This document shows positions 44,927-53,857 of a DNA stretch of 64,000 nt, piece by piece. Each line of letters starts with the position of its first letter. Positions within the stretch are counted from its first letter, which is position 1. The position numbers were made by a program, and so were the translations under genes. The stretch is from Alphaproteobacteria bacterium. Its GTDB lineage: Bacteria > Pseudomonadota > Alphaproteobacteria > Micavibrionales > Micavibrionaceae. The notes beneath the pieces are model-generated. The model did not search any database. It saw only the letters and a list, made by a program, of their open reading frames with translations, and was not told the DNA's origin. The DNA lies in contig JAOUOR010000001.1 in the NCBI GenBank assembly GCA_029880245.1, forward strand, positions 1-64,000. Reading direction: 5' to 3'.

Positions 44927-47089
44927 TTATCGACCTTTGGCGCGGTCTACCGATACGATACATGGCGTAGCTCTAAGGGCAGCTATAACATTGTTTAAAT
45001 GCTGGGTGTCGTGGACGTATATATCTAAAATCATCTCCCAGAAATCAATGGAGCGGCTAATGATCTTTAAGTTTGTAATATTCCCTCCATTGCGGCCAAT
45101 AACGGTTGAGACTGTGCCTAAACTGCCCTGTTCATTGGAAATTGTAAGATGTATTCGTCCGACATGGGATTCAGGCATATCATCTCCGCTGCCCCATGAG
45201 ATATCCAGCCAACGTTCTGGCGTGTCGGCAAAAGTTTCCAGTGTTTCACAGTCAATTGTATGAACAGTTACCCCTTTGCCAGTGGTTACGATTCCCACGA
45301 TCCGGTCACCGGGCAGTGGGTGGCAACATCGGGCGAAATGTACGGCCATACCCGGGATAAGACCTTTGATAGGCATTGGCCCGTCTGTATTAAGCATTTG
45401 GGCTGCCGATATTCGGTCCATATCCTCTGAGGGGCGTTTGACAATTTCTGTCTTGTGACCCGGGAAAATTGTGTTGAACACATTACGGGCAACCAGAATT
45501 CCGGAACCTATTTTTGCATAGATGTCGTCATTTTCTTCGGTCTTATAATGATTCAGGACACCTGATATGGCTTTTTCGCTGAATTCATAGCCTTCCTGAC
45601 GGAAAACTTTCTGGATCATGGCTTTGCCAAGTGTAACAAATTCGTCGCGCTGTTGGTTGCGGACATAACGGCGAATATGAGAGCGTGCTTTGCCTGTAAT
45701 AACAAAACGTTCCCAAGTTGGAGAAGGGGTCTGGGTTTTGGATGTGATAACTTCAACTTCGTCTCCATTGGAGAGTTGTGAATTTAAGGGGGCAATCCGC
45801 CCGTTGACCTTTGAGCCAACACATTTATCACCAATATCCGAGTGGATGGCATAAGCAAAATCAATAGGTGTGGCGCCATAGGGAAGCTCGACCAGATCAC
45901 CCTTGGGGGTAAAGACGAATACGCGATCTTGAAAAAGTTCCAGCTTTGTATGTTCCCAAAATTCCTCTGGCTTTTGTTCATGCTCAAGAATATCGAGCAA
46001 TTCACGTAGCCAGCGATATTTAGTAACATCTCTTTCTTTAGCTTGTCTGCTTTCCTTATAGGCCCAGTGTGCCGCCACACCAAGCTCTGCCTGATCATGC
46101 ATGTCATGGGTTCGGATCTGGATTTCGATACGCTGGCGTTTGGGTCCCATAATGGTTGTGTGGATCGAGCTGTATCCGTTGGGCTTGGGCGTAGAGATAT
46201 AATCTTTGAAGCGGCCGGGGACACTGTGATATTTGCTGTGAATGACACCCAAAACCAGATAACAATCCTCTTTTTTATCAACCAAAATCCGGAAGGCCAT
46301 GATATCCGAGAGCTGTTCGAAGGCTACATCTTTGCGCTGCATTTTCTTCCAGATTGAATAGGGCGTTTTTTCGCGGCCTGTCACAACAGCCTTTATCCCG
46401 TTTTCTTCTAGATTATTCTTTAGCTCTGAAATAATTCCTTTAACAAGGTCCTGACCTTCCTGTCTCAGGTGAGTCAGGCGGTTCATTATGCTTTCTCTGG
46501 CTTCGGGATGAATTTGTTCGAAACACAAATCCTCCATCTCGGCCTTGATAACATGAATACCAATTCTCTCTGCTAAAGGTGCATAAATCTCTAGTGTTTC
46601 CGAAGCAATCCTCTGACGTTTTGCAGATTTTTTGATAGCGCCTATAGTGCGCATATTATGGAGGCGATCTCCCAGTTTTACCAATAATACACGTATATCC
46701 TCGCTCATAGCCAGTAAGAGCTTGCGGAAGTTTTCGGCCTGCTTGCCTTCAACGGTCTGGCTTTCGATACGCGTTAGCTTACTAACGCCGTCAACGAGAT
46801 TGGCAACGTCCTGGTTGAATTCTTTCTTAAGATCCTCAAGTGTTGCATCTGTATCTTCAACTGTATCATGCAAAATTGCTGTTACAATTGTGGTTACATC
46901 CATTCTCATGTCAGCTAGAATTTGGGCGACTTCTACAGGGTGAGTATAATAAGGTTCGCCGGAGGCGCGTGTTTGTCCTTCATGCTTCTTTTTTGCAAAT
47001 TCATAAGCTTTTTTGACAATCGCCTCGTCAAAGTCGGGATTGTAGTCTCTGATAGTATTGAGAAGTTTTTCTAACTGATCCATAAGCAT
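44927..47089 (-). CDS. rsh: Bifunctional (p)ppGpp synthetase/hydrolase (Rsh)
   Basis: This 720-aa enzyme makes and degrades the alarmone (p)ppGpp. Domains in order: HD hydrolase (HTRASGEPYYTHPVEVAQ region and the HDTVEDTDAT motif near 70), synthetase (about 235-360, with FKDYISTPKPNGYSSIHT), TGS (about 390-450, VFTPKGDLVELPYGATPIDFAY), the helical/zinc-finger-like region with RCCHPLPGD, and a C-terminal ACT domain. Both hydrolase and synthetase motifs look intact. It is downstream of rpoZ on the same strand, the classic rpoZ-rsh pair. Confidence 0.95.
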   Translation of the reverse strand: MLMDQLEKLLNTIRDYNPDFDEAIVKKAYEFAKKKHEGQTRASGEPYYTHPVEVAQILADMRMDVTTIVTAILHDTVEDTDATLEDLKKEFNQDVANLVDGVSKLTRIESQTVEGKQAENFRKLLLAMSEDIRVLLVKLGDRLHNMRTIGAIKKSAKRQRIASETLEIYAPLAERIGIHVIKAEMEDLCFEQIHPEARESIMNRLTHLRQEGQDLVKGIISELKNNLEENGIKAVVTGREKTPYSIWKKMQRKDVAFEQLSDIMAFRILVDKKEDCYLVLGVIHSKYHSVPGRFKDYISTPKPNGYSSIHTTIMGPKRQRIEIQIRTHDMHDQAELGVAAHWAYKESRQAKERDVTKYRWLRELLDILEHEQKPEEFWEHTKLELFQDRVFVFTPKGDLVELPYGATPIDFAYAIHSDIGDKCVGSKVNGRIAPLNSQLSNGDEVEVITSKTQTPSPTWERFVITGKARSHIRRYVRNQQRDEFVTLGKAMIQKVFRQEGYEFSEKAISGVLNHYKTEENDDIYAKIGSGILVARNVFNTIFPGHKTEIVKRPSEDMDRISAAQMLNTDGPMPIKGLIPGMAVHFARCCHPLPGDRIVGIVTTGKGVTVHTIDCETLETFADTPERWLDISWGSGDDMPESHVGRIHLTISNEQGSLGTVSTVIGRNGGNITNLKIISRSIDFWEMILDIYVHDTQHLNNVIAALRATPCIVSVDRAKGR

Positions 47090-47213
47090 GTCTAATAGAA
47101 GAATGATTTAAGCCCCAATGCTACCAGTTTTTTTATAGAAAAGAATATAATAATTCATAAAAAAACCGCATATCAATCATGCGGCTTTTGTTCACGATAT
47201 CGATTTAAGATAA

Positions 47214-47630
47214 CTATATGCCTGCAATGTCTCCCAATGTTGGCATTTTATCTTCTGCTTCTTCTTCGGAGCTATCTTCGCCCTCTTCCTCTTCTTCACT
47301 GATGTCTTCGGCGGCATAAGCACCACCAGTATGAGTTTTGGAAAGTTGGCTCCATTCTTGTTCGCCGTCCATGAGCTCAATATTTTCTTCTGTGTCATCT
47401 TGTGGCAAGAAGCGCTGATGATTCGTAATAATTTCTTCTTTCAGGTCCGGAACAGAAACAGTGCCTTCTGCGATTTCGCGCAAGGCAATAACAGGGTTTT
47501 TATCATTATCTCTTTCTACTGTAATGCTAGCGCCGGAACCAATCTTGCGAGCGCGCTGCGAGGCGGCCATAACAAGCTCAAAACGGTTTTCAACTTTATC
47601 AATGCAATCCTCAACTGTAATACGGGCCAT
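47214..47630 (-). CDS. rpoZ: RNA polymerase omega subunit
   Basis: Omega stabilises the beta-prime subunit and in proteobacteria forms part of a ppGpp site. From the ATG at 47630 ([20 protein letters not shown]) the protein is 138 aa: the conserved core is followed by an acidic tail of about 40 Glu/Asp-rich residues. An AGGA lies nine bases before this start; the frame is open 25 residues further up. Its pairing with rsh fits the functional link through ppGpp. Confidence 0.93.
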   Translation of the reverse strand: MARITVEDCIDKVENRFELVMAASQRARKIGSGASITVERDNDKNPVIALREIAEGTVSVPDLKEEIITNHQRFLPQDDTEENIELMDGEQEWSQLSKTHTGGAYAAEDISEEEEEGEDSSEEEAEDKMPTLGDIAGI

Positions 47631-47747
47631 GAGGCATAATCCTTCTTTAGTATTATTATGAATTCTATAGCACCGACTTATAGTTAGGCCGGAATAAAAA
47701 ATCAAGGATTAATTTGAGCATTGACCTTGATGTTCAAGTGCTTTCAT

Positions 47748-48395
47748 ATGGGTTTTATGTTTGAATTGTTGCCAGATAAAAATTGTGGGTTATGCTCGAG
47801 GCTTGCCGGGTTTCGTTGTGAGAACCGAAAGAAATTTCCCGATCAGTATAATGCGCCTGTTCCTTCTTTCGGGTTACAGGATGCTCAGTTATTGATTGTT
47901 GGTTTGGCGCCGGGGTTAAAAGGTGCGAATTTTTCCGGTCGTCCCTTTACCGGAGATTATGCCGGAGAGCTGCTCTATGCCACGTTATTGGCGTTTGGGT
48001 TTGCCAAAGGAAAATATGCGGCGCATAAAAACGATGGTCTTGAGCTTGTAGATGCCAAAATTACCAATGCTGTGAAATGTGTACCTCCGGAAAATAAACC
48101 CACAGGCGAAGAGATTAAGGCCTGTCGCTCTTTTTTGAAAAGAGAGATAGAAGCTATGCCAAAATTGAAGGTGATTTTAAGTTTGGGGCTGGTTTCTCAT
48201 AATGCGGTTATTGTTGCGACCGGACATAAGCAATCAGCCTTTAAATTTGCTCATGGGGCGCGGCATAATCTAGGGGGAGGGGTTACCCTGATCGATTCCT
48301 ATCATTGCTCACGATATAACACGAATACAGGGCGTCTGACACCGGAGATGTTCAATGATGTCTTTAAGCTCATAGGTGAGGATATTGCTGCGTGA
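47748..48395 (+). CDS. Uracil-DNA glycosylase family 5-like (UdgB-type)
   Basis: A 215-aa enzyme of the iron-sulfur UDG superfamily: N-terminal CGLCSRL and later cysteines (FRCENRK; VKCVPPENKP; YHCSRYN) are the cluster ligands in this family. The uracil-recognition motif is LAPGLKGANFSGRPFTGDYAG and the C-terminal motif is SYHCSRYNTNTGRLT. It removes uracil and related damaged bases. The start is uncertain (47748 or 47757, neither with a clear Shine-Dalgarno). It is divergent from rpoZ and ends 1 nt before the convergent pheT stop. Confidence 0.85.
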   Translation: MGFMFELLPDKNCGLCSRLAGFRCENRKKFPDQYNAPVPSFGLQDAQLLIVGLAPGLKGANFSGRPFTGDYAGELLYATLLAFGFAKGKYAAHKNDGLELVDAKITNAVKCVPPENKPTGEEIKACRSFLKREIEAMPKLKVILSLGLVSHNAVIVATGHKQSAFKFAHGARHNLGGGVTLIDSYHCSRYNTNTGRLTPEMFNDVFKLIGEDIAA

Positions 48396-50807
48396 TTATC
48401 CGCGCAAAACTCCGCCTGTTTTATCGCTCACAGCCTTGATTACTTTTTGCATGATCTCTTCTATTTGTGCATCATTAAGCGCAGCATCAAGGGGCTGGAT
48501 TGTAATGCTCAAGGCCAAAGATTTGTGATTATCTTCGACGCCCTTTCCGGCATAGACATCAAATATACAGGCCTCTGTGATAAACTTCTTATCGGCGGCT
48601 ATTGCCGCTTTGATTAGATCATCCGCGTTCACATCATCTTTGACCACAAATGCAAAATCGCGTGTAAGAGGCTGCAAAGGATTAATTTGCAGTAATGGCT
48701 TTGCAGTGGCGTTTTTCTTGCGCGGGGCCGGTATATTTTCAAGATAAACTTCAAAGCCAACGGCATCTCCTTTTAGTCCTATTTCCTCTGTGATGGATGG
48801 ATGGATCACACCGAAATAGGCCAGCACGTTTTTTCCTAAACGCAAAGCACCGGAGCGGCCCGGGTGGTAGTAGCTCGGGGCGTCTCTTGTTACTTGCGCA
48901 TTTTCGGCAGGAGCACCGCAAGCCTTAAGCACTTCCAGCGCGTCTGCTTTGGCATCATAGAGATCAATCTTGCGCGGCTTTTGGTCTTCTGTCCAGTGAC
49001 GTTGTGCAGCATTTCCTGTGCGTATGCCTGCAGCAACCATACCCTGACCATCGAATTTTGATGTTCTGAAGATAGGGCCAACCTCACATAATGCTGCATC
49101 TTGTAGCCCTTGATCGGTATTGTGTACGGCGGCTTCAATCAGATTGGGTAAAATAGAAGGGCGCATTTGATCCAGCTCTGAAGAGATGGGATTTAAAAGG
49201 CTTAGGGCTTCATTATCATTGCTGCCAAAAGCATTGGCCAGAGATTTGGGAATGAATGACCATGTCACGCATTCATCCATTCCGCGCACAGCCATAACCG
49301 TTCTGGCTAGTCTGGTGCGCATAAGGGTTAGGGTTTCAACGCCGTGTGATCTGCCATGTTCTGGTGTAACAGATAGGGCAGGAATTTTATCAAATCCGTA
49401 AATCCGCACGACTTCCTCGACAATATCTGCTGCGCCGTGAACATCTCCCCGCCAAGGTGGTGGCACTATATCAAGGATTTCTTTTTTATCTTTAATGTCA
49501 AAGCCCAAGGATTTTAAAATTTTGACTTGCTGCTGCTTTTCTATGTCTATACCGCATAATTTTTTGCACATATCGGAGTCATAATTTATGTGACGTTGCC
49601 ATTTTGGCATGTCTCCGGCCTGCACAATTTCGCTGATTTCTGTGTTATCTGTTCCGCATAATTCAAGGATAAGCTGCGTTGCCATTTCTATGCCTGTCTT
49701 TGTGAATTCAGGGTCAACCCCGCGTTCGAACCTATAGCGTGCATCACTTTCAATGCCGATATCACGGCCTGTGCGGGCAATGCGCATCGGATCAAAATAG
49801 GCGGCTTCTAGGAACACATCAGTAGTTTCTCCGGTGCAGCCCGTAGATGTGCCGCCAATAATCCCGCCCAGACCTATAATGCCGGAGTCATCTGTGATCG
49901 CAACGCCGCCTTCGGGTATGTTTTCGTATGTCTTATCGTTCAGGGCTTCCAGTGTTTCTCCGCCCTTTGTTTTGCGCACAATAATATTGCCTTTAAGCTT
50001 ATTGGCATCATATACGTGAAGGGGGCGGCATTGATCCATGGCCATGAAATTTGTGATGTCTACCAAAGCCGATATCGGACGAAGCCCGATTGAGTGCAGC
50101 ATATCTTGTAGCCAATCAGGGGAAGGGGCATTTTTGATGTTCTTGATCATACGGCCCAGAAACATAGGACAGCCTTGCTTGTCCTCTATTTTAACACTCA
50201 CAGGTGATTTGAACGTGCCTTTGACAGGTTTTTCATCTTGAGGAATAAGCGTGCCAAGTCCTGCGGCGGCCAGATCACGGGCTATGCCTCGCACCCCTGC
50301 GCAATCAGCGCGGTTGGGGGTAAGGCCTATTTCTATCAGCTTTGCGTCCAGATCAAAAATTTTGGTGATTGGCGTGCCGATTTCGTAATCTTCATCCAGT
50401 TCGATGATGCCTTTATGCTCATCCGAGAGCATCATCTCTTTTTCCGATACCAGCATGCCGCATGATTCTACGCCGCGGATTTTGCTTTTCGTTAAGGTTA
50501 CATCAAGGCCGGGAATATAGCTGCCTTCCGGTGCAAAGATTCCTTTCATGCCGGCTTTGGCGTTGGGCGCTCCGCAGACAACCTGCACATGGCCGTTTTC
50601 GGTTTTAACCTTACAGACTTTGAGCCTGTCCGCGTCTGGATGCTTTTCAGCCTGTTCCACATAGGCGACTTTAAAGTTCTCGTAAAGCTTACCTTTATCT
50701 TCGAAACTTTCGAGTTCAAGCCCGATATCTGTGAGTTTATCGCATATTTCCGAATCACTTGCTTCAGTGTCCAAATGCTGTTTTAGCCAGTTAATTGTAA
50801 ATTTCAT
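48396..50807 (-). CDS. pheT: Phenylalanyl-tRNA synthetase beta subunit
   Basis: The 803-aa beta subunit has the B1 OB-fold domain (MKFTINWLKQHLD), the B3/B4 tRNA editing domain (ALVDITNFMAMDQCRPLHVYDANKL), the B5 domain and the catalytic-like core, and the C-terminal FDX-ACB anticodon-binding domain (LLQINPLQPLTRDFAFVV). It is split from pheS by 1.8 kb that includes a gene on the other strand. Its leader is structured repeat copy E, ending 4 nt before the start, with no Shine-Dalgarno visible between. Confidence 0.95.
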   Translation of the reverse strand: MKFTINWLKQHLDTEASDSEICDKLTDIGLELESFEDKGKLYENFKVAYVEQAEKHPDADRLKVCKVKTENGHVQVVCGAPNAKAGMKGIFAPEGSYIPGLDVTLTKSKIRGVESCGMLVSEKEMMLSDEHKGIIELDEDYEIGTPITKIFDLDAKLIEIGLTPNRADCAGVRGIARDLAAAGLGTLIPQDEKPVKGTFKSPVSVKIEDKQGCPMFLGRMIKNIKNAPSPDWLQDMLHSIGLRPISALVDITNFMAMDQCRPLHVYDANKLKGNIIVRKTKGGETLEALNDKTYENIPEGGVAITDDSGIIGLGGIIGGTSTGCTGETTDVFLEAAYFDPMRIARTGRDIGIESDARYRFERGVDPEFTKTGIEMATQLILELCGTDNTEISEIVQAGDMPKWQRHINYDSDMCKKLCGIDIEKQQQVKILKSLGFDIKDKKEILDIVPPPWRGDVHGAADIVEEVVRIYGFDKIPALSVTPEHGRSHGVETLTLMRTRLARTVMAVRGMDECVTWSFIPKSLANAFGSNDNEALSLLNPISSELDQMRPSILPNLIEAAVHNTDQGLQDAALCEVGPIFRTSKFDGQGMVAAGIRTGNAAQRHWTEDQKPRKIDLYDAKADALEVLKACGAPAENAQVTRDAPSYYHPGRSGALRLGKNVLAYFGVIHPSITEEIGLKGDAVGFEVYLENIPAPRKKNATAKPLLQINPLQPLTRDFAFVVKDDVNADDLIKAAIAADKKFITEACIFDVYAGKGVEDNHKSLALSITIQPLDAALNDAQIEEIMQKVIKAVSDKTGGVLRG

Positions 50808-50811
50808 GTTA

Positions 50812-50913
50812 TAGTCACTTTCATTTACGTTCAGACATCGTTATTCGTTCCTGACGTAGTATTTTCTACGCTGCGTCGCTCATGCCTTGTCCGAACGTAA
50901 AGCAAAGTGACTA
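50812..50913 (+). repeat. Structured hairpin repeat, copy E
   Basis: The best-paired copy: outer arm TAGTCACTTT pairs perfectly with AAAGTGACTA, then TTTACGTTC with GAACGTAAA. The shared CA/GC mismatch lies between them. The apical hairpin is CGTAG-TATTTT-CTACG. It lies in the pheT leader with its left end 5 nt from the start codon. The rest of the 280-nt gap to the right is A/T-rich with nothing recognised. Confidence 0.9.
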
Positions 50914-51087
50914 TAAGTTTTTTGTATTCCCGCCAAAATTTTCAAATAATCTAAGCTGAAAACCTGTCTTTTCCAAGGGTTTTCTTAAGATTTTTTGTCT
51001 CTTATGTTAATTTAAAATATTTGCTTTTGAGATTTTACGTATGCTATAATTTCAGAACTTATAATTTTAAAGATATCAGGTGATTTT

Positions 51088-52134
51088 ATGGTGGAACAGT
51101 CAGCGCAAGAAAATGATGAAAGTAAGAAGGTAGAAGACCTAAAACTTAAGGATGAGGTCTCCAGAGATTTTGTGAATGCTTTCCAAATGCTCTTGGATAA
51201 AGATCCGGATAATGCCATTCAGAATATGCGGGATAATATTGATAAGGCTGTTGAAGAAGGAAGAGTCACGTCTAAATTCCAGACAAGTTTGAATGAAATA
51301 CTTGAAGATGTAGAAAAAGAAGCGCCAGAAAAGAGGGCGCAGACATTCAAGGAAGCTGTTGAGAATAACGAAGATTTGAAGGGAGAGCTGGAAAAAGTTT
51401 TATTGTTAAGAGAAAAAGCAGAAAATAAGGCATCCCCTTTATCTGATCTCGGTGGTCCGTTTGCCATTCTTTTTGCCGTGTTGTCTTTGGTCTCAGGCGG
51501 CAATGCTGATGTAAAGGAAGCTATGGATAAAATAGCAGAAAAGCTTAATGTTGATCTAAAACCGATTAAAGAGGCCTTTGCTGCTAAAAAAGAGGAAGCC
51601 CCGAAGGAGCCGGAACAAAAAGCTGAGGCTGCTCAAAGTGAACCACAACAAGAGCGACCTTCAAGGGAAGAGGCTGTAGCTCTAGGCCGGACACAGGAAC
51701 CAGGAGCGTCTTCCGGAAAAGAAGTTGTAGCTCGTCGAGATGAGCCGCAGGAGTCATCTCCAAGGGAAGAGTTAGACAAAGGTTACACGAAGGGCGTTAA
51801 TGGTGGCCCTTATACTACGGAGACTAAAGTTGAGGAATTTGGTGTGCCAGGGATACTTTTTTTTAGTCATACGAGCGAAACCAGCGCCCCCCCGCCTTTT
51901 GGTGGCGAGAATACTTTATCCGATGTTTTTAAAGAGAATCATTCTCCTCCGCCAGAGCGGATTGAGCTCGTAGATGCGAAGGTGGACCATGGAGCTTCGC
52001 CGGATATTAGAAAGCCGGAAGATAGGAGTCCAGTTAAGGTTGAAAATGGTCGAGTAGAGGCTGAGGTCGCCAAAGTCGGCAACACAACTATAAGCGTTTT
52101 TGGGGGGTTTAACCCGCTTGGTCTGTTTAGATAA
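51088..52134 (+). CDS. Hypothetical acidic protein, 348 aa, low-complexity centre
   Basis: No family recognised. The first 120 residues are charged and helical, with coiled-coil potential. One short hydrophobic stretch follows (FAILFAVLSLVSG). Then comes a long Glu/Pro/Lys/Gln-rich disordered segment (about 175-260) and a C-terminal part with Pro-rich repeats, ending GFNPLGLFR. No signal peptide. It stands against the direction of pheS and pheT, between them, and is followed by a hairpin. It may be accessory or newly acquired; it could be a structural or secreted protein, but nothing shows which. Confidence 0.6.
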   Translation: MVEQSAQENDESKKVEDLKLKDEVSRDFVNAFQMLLDKDPDNAIQNMRDNIDKAVEEGRVTSKFQTSLNEILEDVEKEAPEKRAQTFKEAVENNEDLKGELEKVLLLREKAENKASPLSDLGGPFAILFAVLSLVSGGNADVKEAMDKIAEKLNVDLKPIKEAFAAKKEEAPKEPEQKAEAAQSEPQQERPSREEAVALGRTQEPGASSGKEVVARRDEPQESSPREELDKGYTKGVNGGPYTTETKVEEFGVPGILFFSHTSETSAPPPFGGENTLSDVFKENHSPPPERIELVDAKVDHGASPDIRKPEDRSPVKVENGRVEAEVAKVGNTTISVFGGFNPLGLFR

Positions 52135-52141
52135 GGTGACG

Positions 52142-52160
52142 CCACGGGTGTAACCCGTGG
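52142..52160. terminator. Perfect hairpin after the 348-aa gene
   Basis: CCACGGGT-GTA-ACCCGTGG forms an 8-bp perfect stem with a 3-nt loop, 8 nt after the stop codon. There is no T-run, so factor-independent termination would be weak. It lies in the gap before the convergent acetyltransferase gene. Confidence 0.4.
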
Positions 52161-52178
52161 ATGTTAACTGTATGATTT

Positions 52179-52628
52179 TCACGAAATCGGTAGAACGTAG
52201 AAGGTAAAATTCAGCTTTACCCCGAAATTTTCGTACATAGCTTTGGCTTCTATGTTATTGTCCTGTGTCAGCCAATACATTCTCGCCCATCTTTCTTTCA
52301 TGCCAATCAGGGTTACCTCATTAACAAGTCTTTTGCCGATGCCTTTGCGTCTGTGTTTTTGATCAACATATAAATCCTGCATGTAACACACATCATTGAG
52401 ATGTCCTGTCGTCGGGTGGAGGATATAATGGACAATCCCCATCATCTCGTCATTCATTTCAGCGCATAAACCGTTTACGCCTTTGTATTTCTTGTCGATC
52501 AGGCGTTCCCAAGTCTTTTCGGTTACATCTTCATCCCTGATGCCGAGATTATTGTCATCCCACAGGGTAACCCAGCTTGGGAAATCACTATATTCGAAGG
52601 GGCGTATGATAAGACGATTTACAGCCAC
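52179..52628 (-). CDS. GNAT-family N-acetyltransferase
   Basis: A 149-aa protein beginning IIRPFEYSDFPSWVTLWDDN, with the acetyl-CoA site motif DLYVDQKHRRKGIGKRLVNE and the late AKAMYENFG segment. Complete GNAT fold. The substrate cannot be told. It starts 3 nt after the pheS stop on the same strand and is probably cotranscribed with pheS. Confidence 0.85.
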   Translation of the reverse strand: MAVNRLIIRPFEYSDFPSWVTLWDDNNLGIRDEDVTEKTWERLIDKKYKGVNGLCAEMNDEMMGIVHYILHPTTGHLNDVCYMQDLYVDQKHRRKGIGKRLVNEVTLIGMKERWARMYWLTQDNNIEAKAMYENFGVKLNFTFYVLPIS

Positions 52629-52631
52629 GAT

Positions 52632-53723
52632 TTAACTCTTGACGCCGGAGGCACTATTGGGGCGTTCCAGCGGGTTAAAACCATAATGGCGTAGCCAGCG
52701 CAGATCGCTTTCAAAGAATGTTCGAAGGTCTGGAATGCCGTATTTCAGCATGGCCATGCGTTCGATTCCCATGCCGAAGGCAAAGCCCTGATATTTTTCC
52801 GGGTCCAAACCGCAGTTTTTAAGGACATTAGGGTGTACCATGCCCGAGCCGCCAATTTCCAGCCAGTCATCTCCTGCTCCGATTTTTAAACCGCCATCTT
52901 TGCGCGAGCACCCAATGTCAATTTCCGCGCCCGGTTCTACAAAAGGAAAGAAGCTGGGGCGGAAGCGCACAGGCAAGTCTTCGATTTCAAAGAAGGCGCG
53001 CACAAAATCCATAATGCAGCCCTTTAAATGGCCCATATTCGTTTTCTCATCAATCATCAAGGCTTCCATCTGGTGGAACATCGGTGTGTGAGTAAGGTCA
53101 TAATCCGAACGATATGTCCGGCCAAAACAGATAATTTTGTGTGGGGGCTTGTTATTTTCCATGTGCCGGATTTGTACGGAAGACGTATGGGTGCGTAGCA
53201 ATTTCTTGGCGTATTCTCCTTCTTCATCCTGAGTTTCAGGCAAGAAGAATGTGTCTTGCATTTCCCGTGCCGGATGTCCGGGGGGGAAGTTAAGCGCTGT
53301 GAAGTTGTGATAGTCATCTTCAATATCGGGTCCTTCGGCAACATGAAAACCCATAGCGGCAAAAATGACGGTCAGTTCCTCTATTGTCTGGGAGATTGGA
53401 TGAATATGGCCCATATAGTCCTGTCTGGGGGATAGGGTAATATCAAGTGTTTCACTGGATAGCCGCGCATCCATTTCTTGTTTTTTTAGAGCGTTTTCCT
53501 GATGCTTGATCAGATCGGCAATTTCATCTTTCAGAATATTAATATCACGACCTTTTGTCTGGCGCTCTTCCTGACTCATTGCGCCAAGCGTTTTCATTAA
53601 TGCGGTAATGCGGCCCTTTTTACCAAGGACACTTACGCGCACATCATCAAGCGCTTTGAGGTTGCTTGCTGATTTAACCTCATTTGCAATCTGGGTTCTT
53701 AGGCTTTGTATATCTTGTGTCAT
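52632..53723 (-). CDS. pheS: Phenylalanyl-tRNA synthetase alpha subunit
   Basis: The 363-aa catalytic subunit has the N-terminal coiled coil and the class II core: motif 2 around KIICFGRTYRSDYDLTHTPMFHQMEAL, and the motif 3 GMGIERMAMLKYGI near the end. It charges tRNA-Phe together with PheT. The leader contains structured repeat copy F 12 nt upstream. The normal partner pheT does not follow; an acetyltransferase does. Confidence 0.95.
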   Translation of the reverse strand: MTQDIQSLRTQIANEVKSASNLKALDDVRVSVLGKKGRITALMKTLGAMSQEERQTKGRDINILKDEIADLIKHQENALKKQEMDARLSSETLDITLSPRQDYMGHIHPISQTIEELTVIFAAMGFHVAEGPDIEDDYHNFTALNFPPGHPAREMQDTFFLPETQDEEGEYAKKLLRTHTSSVQIRHMENNKPPHKIICFGRTYRSDYDLTHTPMFHQMEALMIDEKTNMGHLKGCIMDFVRAFFEIEDLPVRFRPSFFPFVEPGAEIDIGCSRKDGGLKIGAGDDWLEIGGSGMVHPNVLKNCGLDPEKYQGFAFGMGIERMAMLKYGIPDLRTFFESDLRWLRHYGFNPLERPNSASGVKS

Positions 53724-53735
53724 AAAGTTGTTTTA

Positions 53736-53836
53736 TAGTCATTCCCATTTATTTTTGCACAGCGTTATCCGTCGCTCACGTATGTTTTATACGCTTCGCT
53801 CCTCATGCCTAGTGTAAAAATGAAGCGAAACGACTA
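53736..53836 (+). repeat. Structured hairpin repeat, copy F
   Basis: A 101-bp element very like copy C, with differences that keep pairing: the middle stem TTTTTGCAC pairs with GTGTAAAAA through a G-U pair. The apical hairpin is CGTAT-GTTTT-ATACG. It lies between the HAD gene stop and the pheS start, close to the latter. Confidence 0.9.
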
Positions 53837-53857
53837 TAGCACTGGATTTTATATAAA

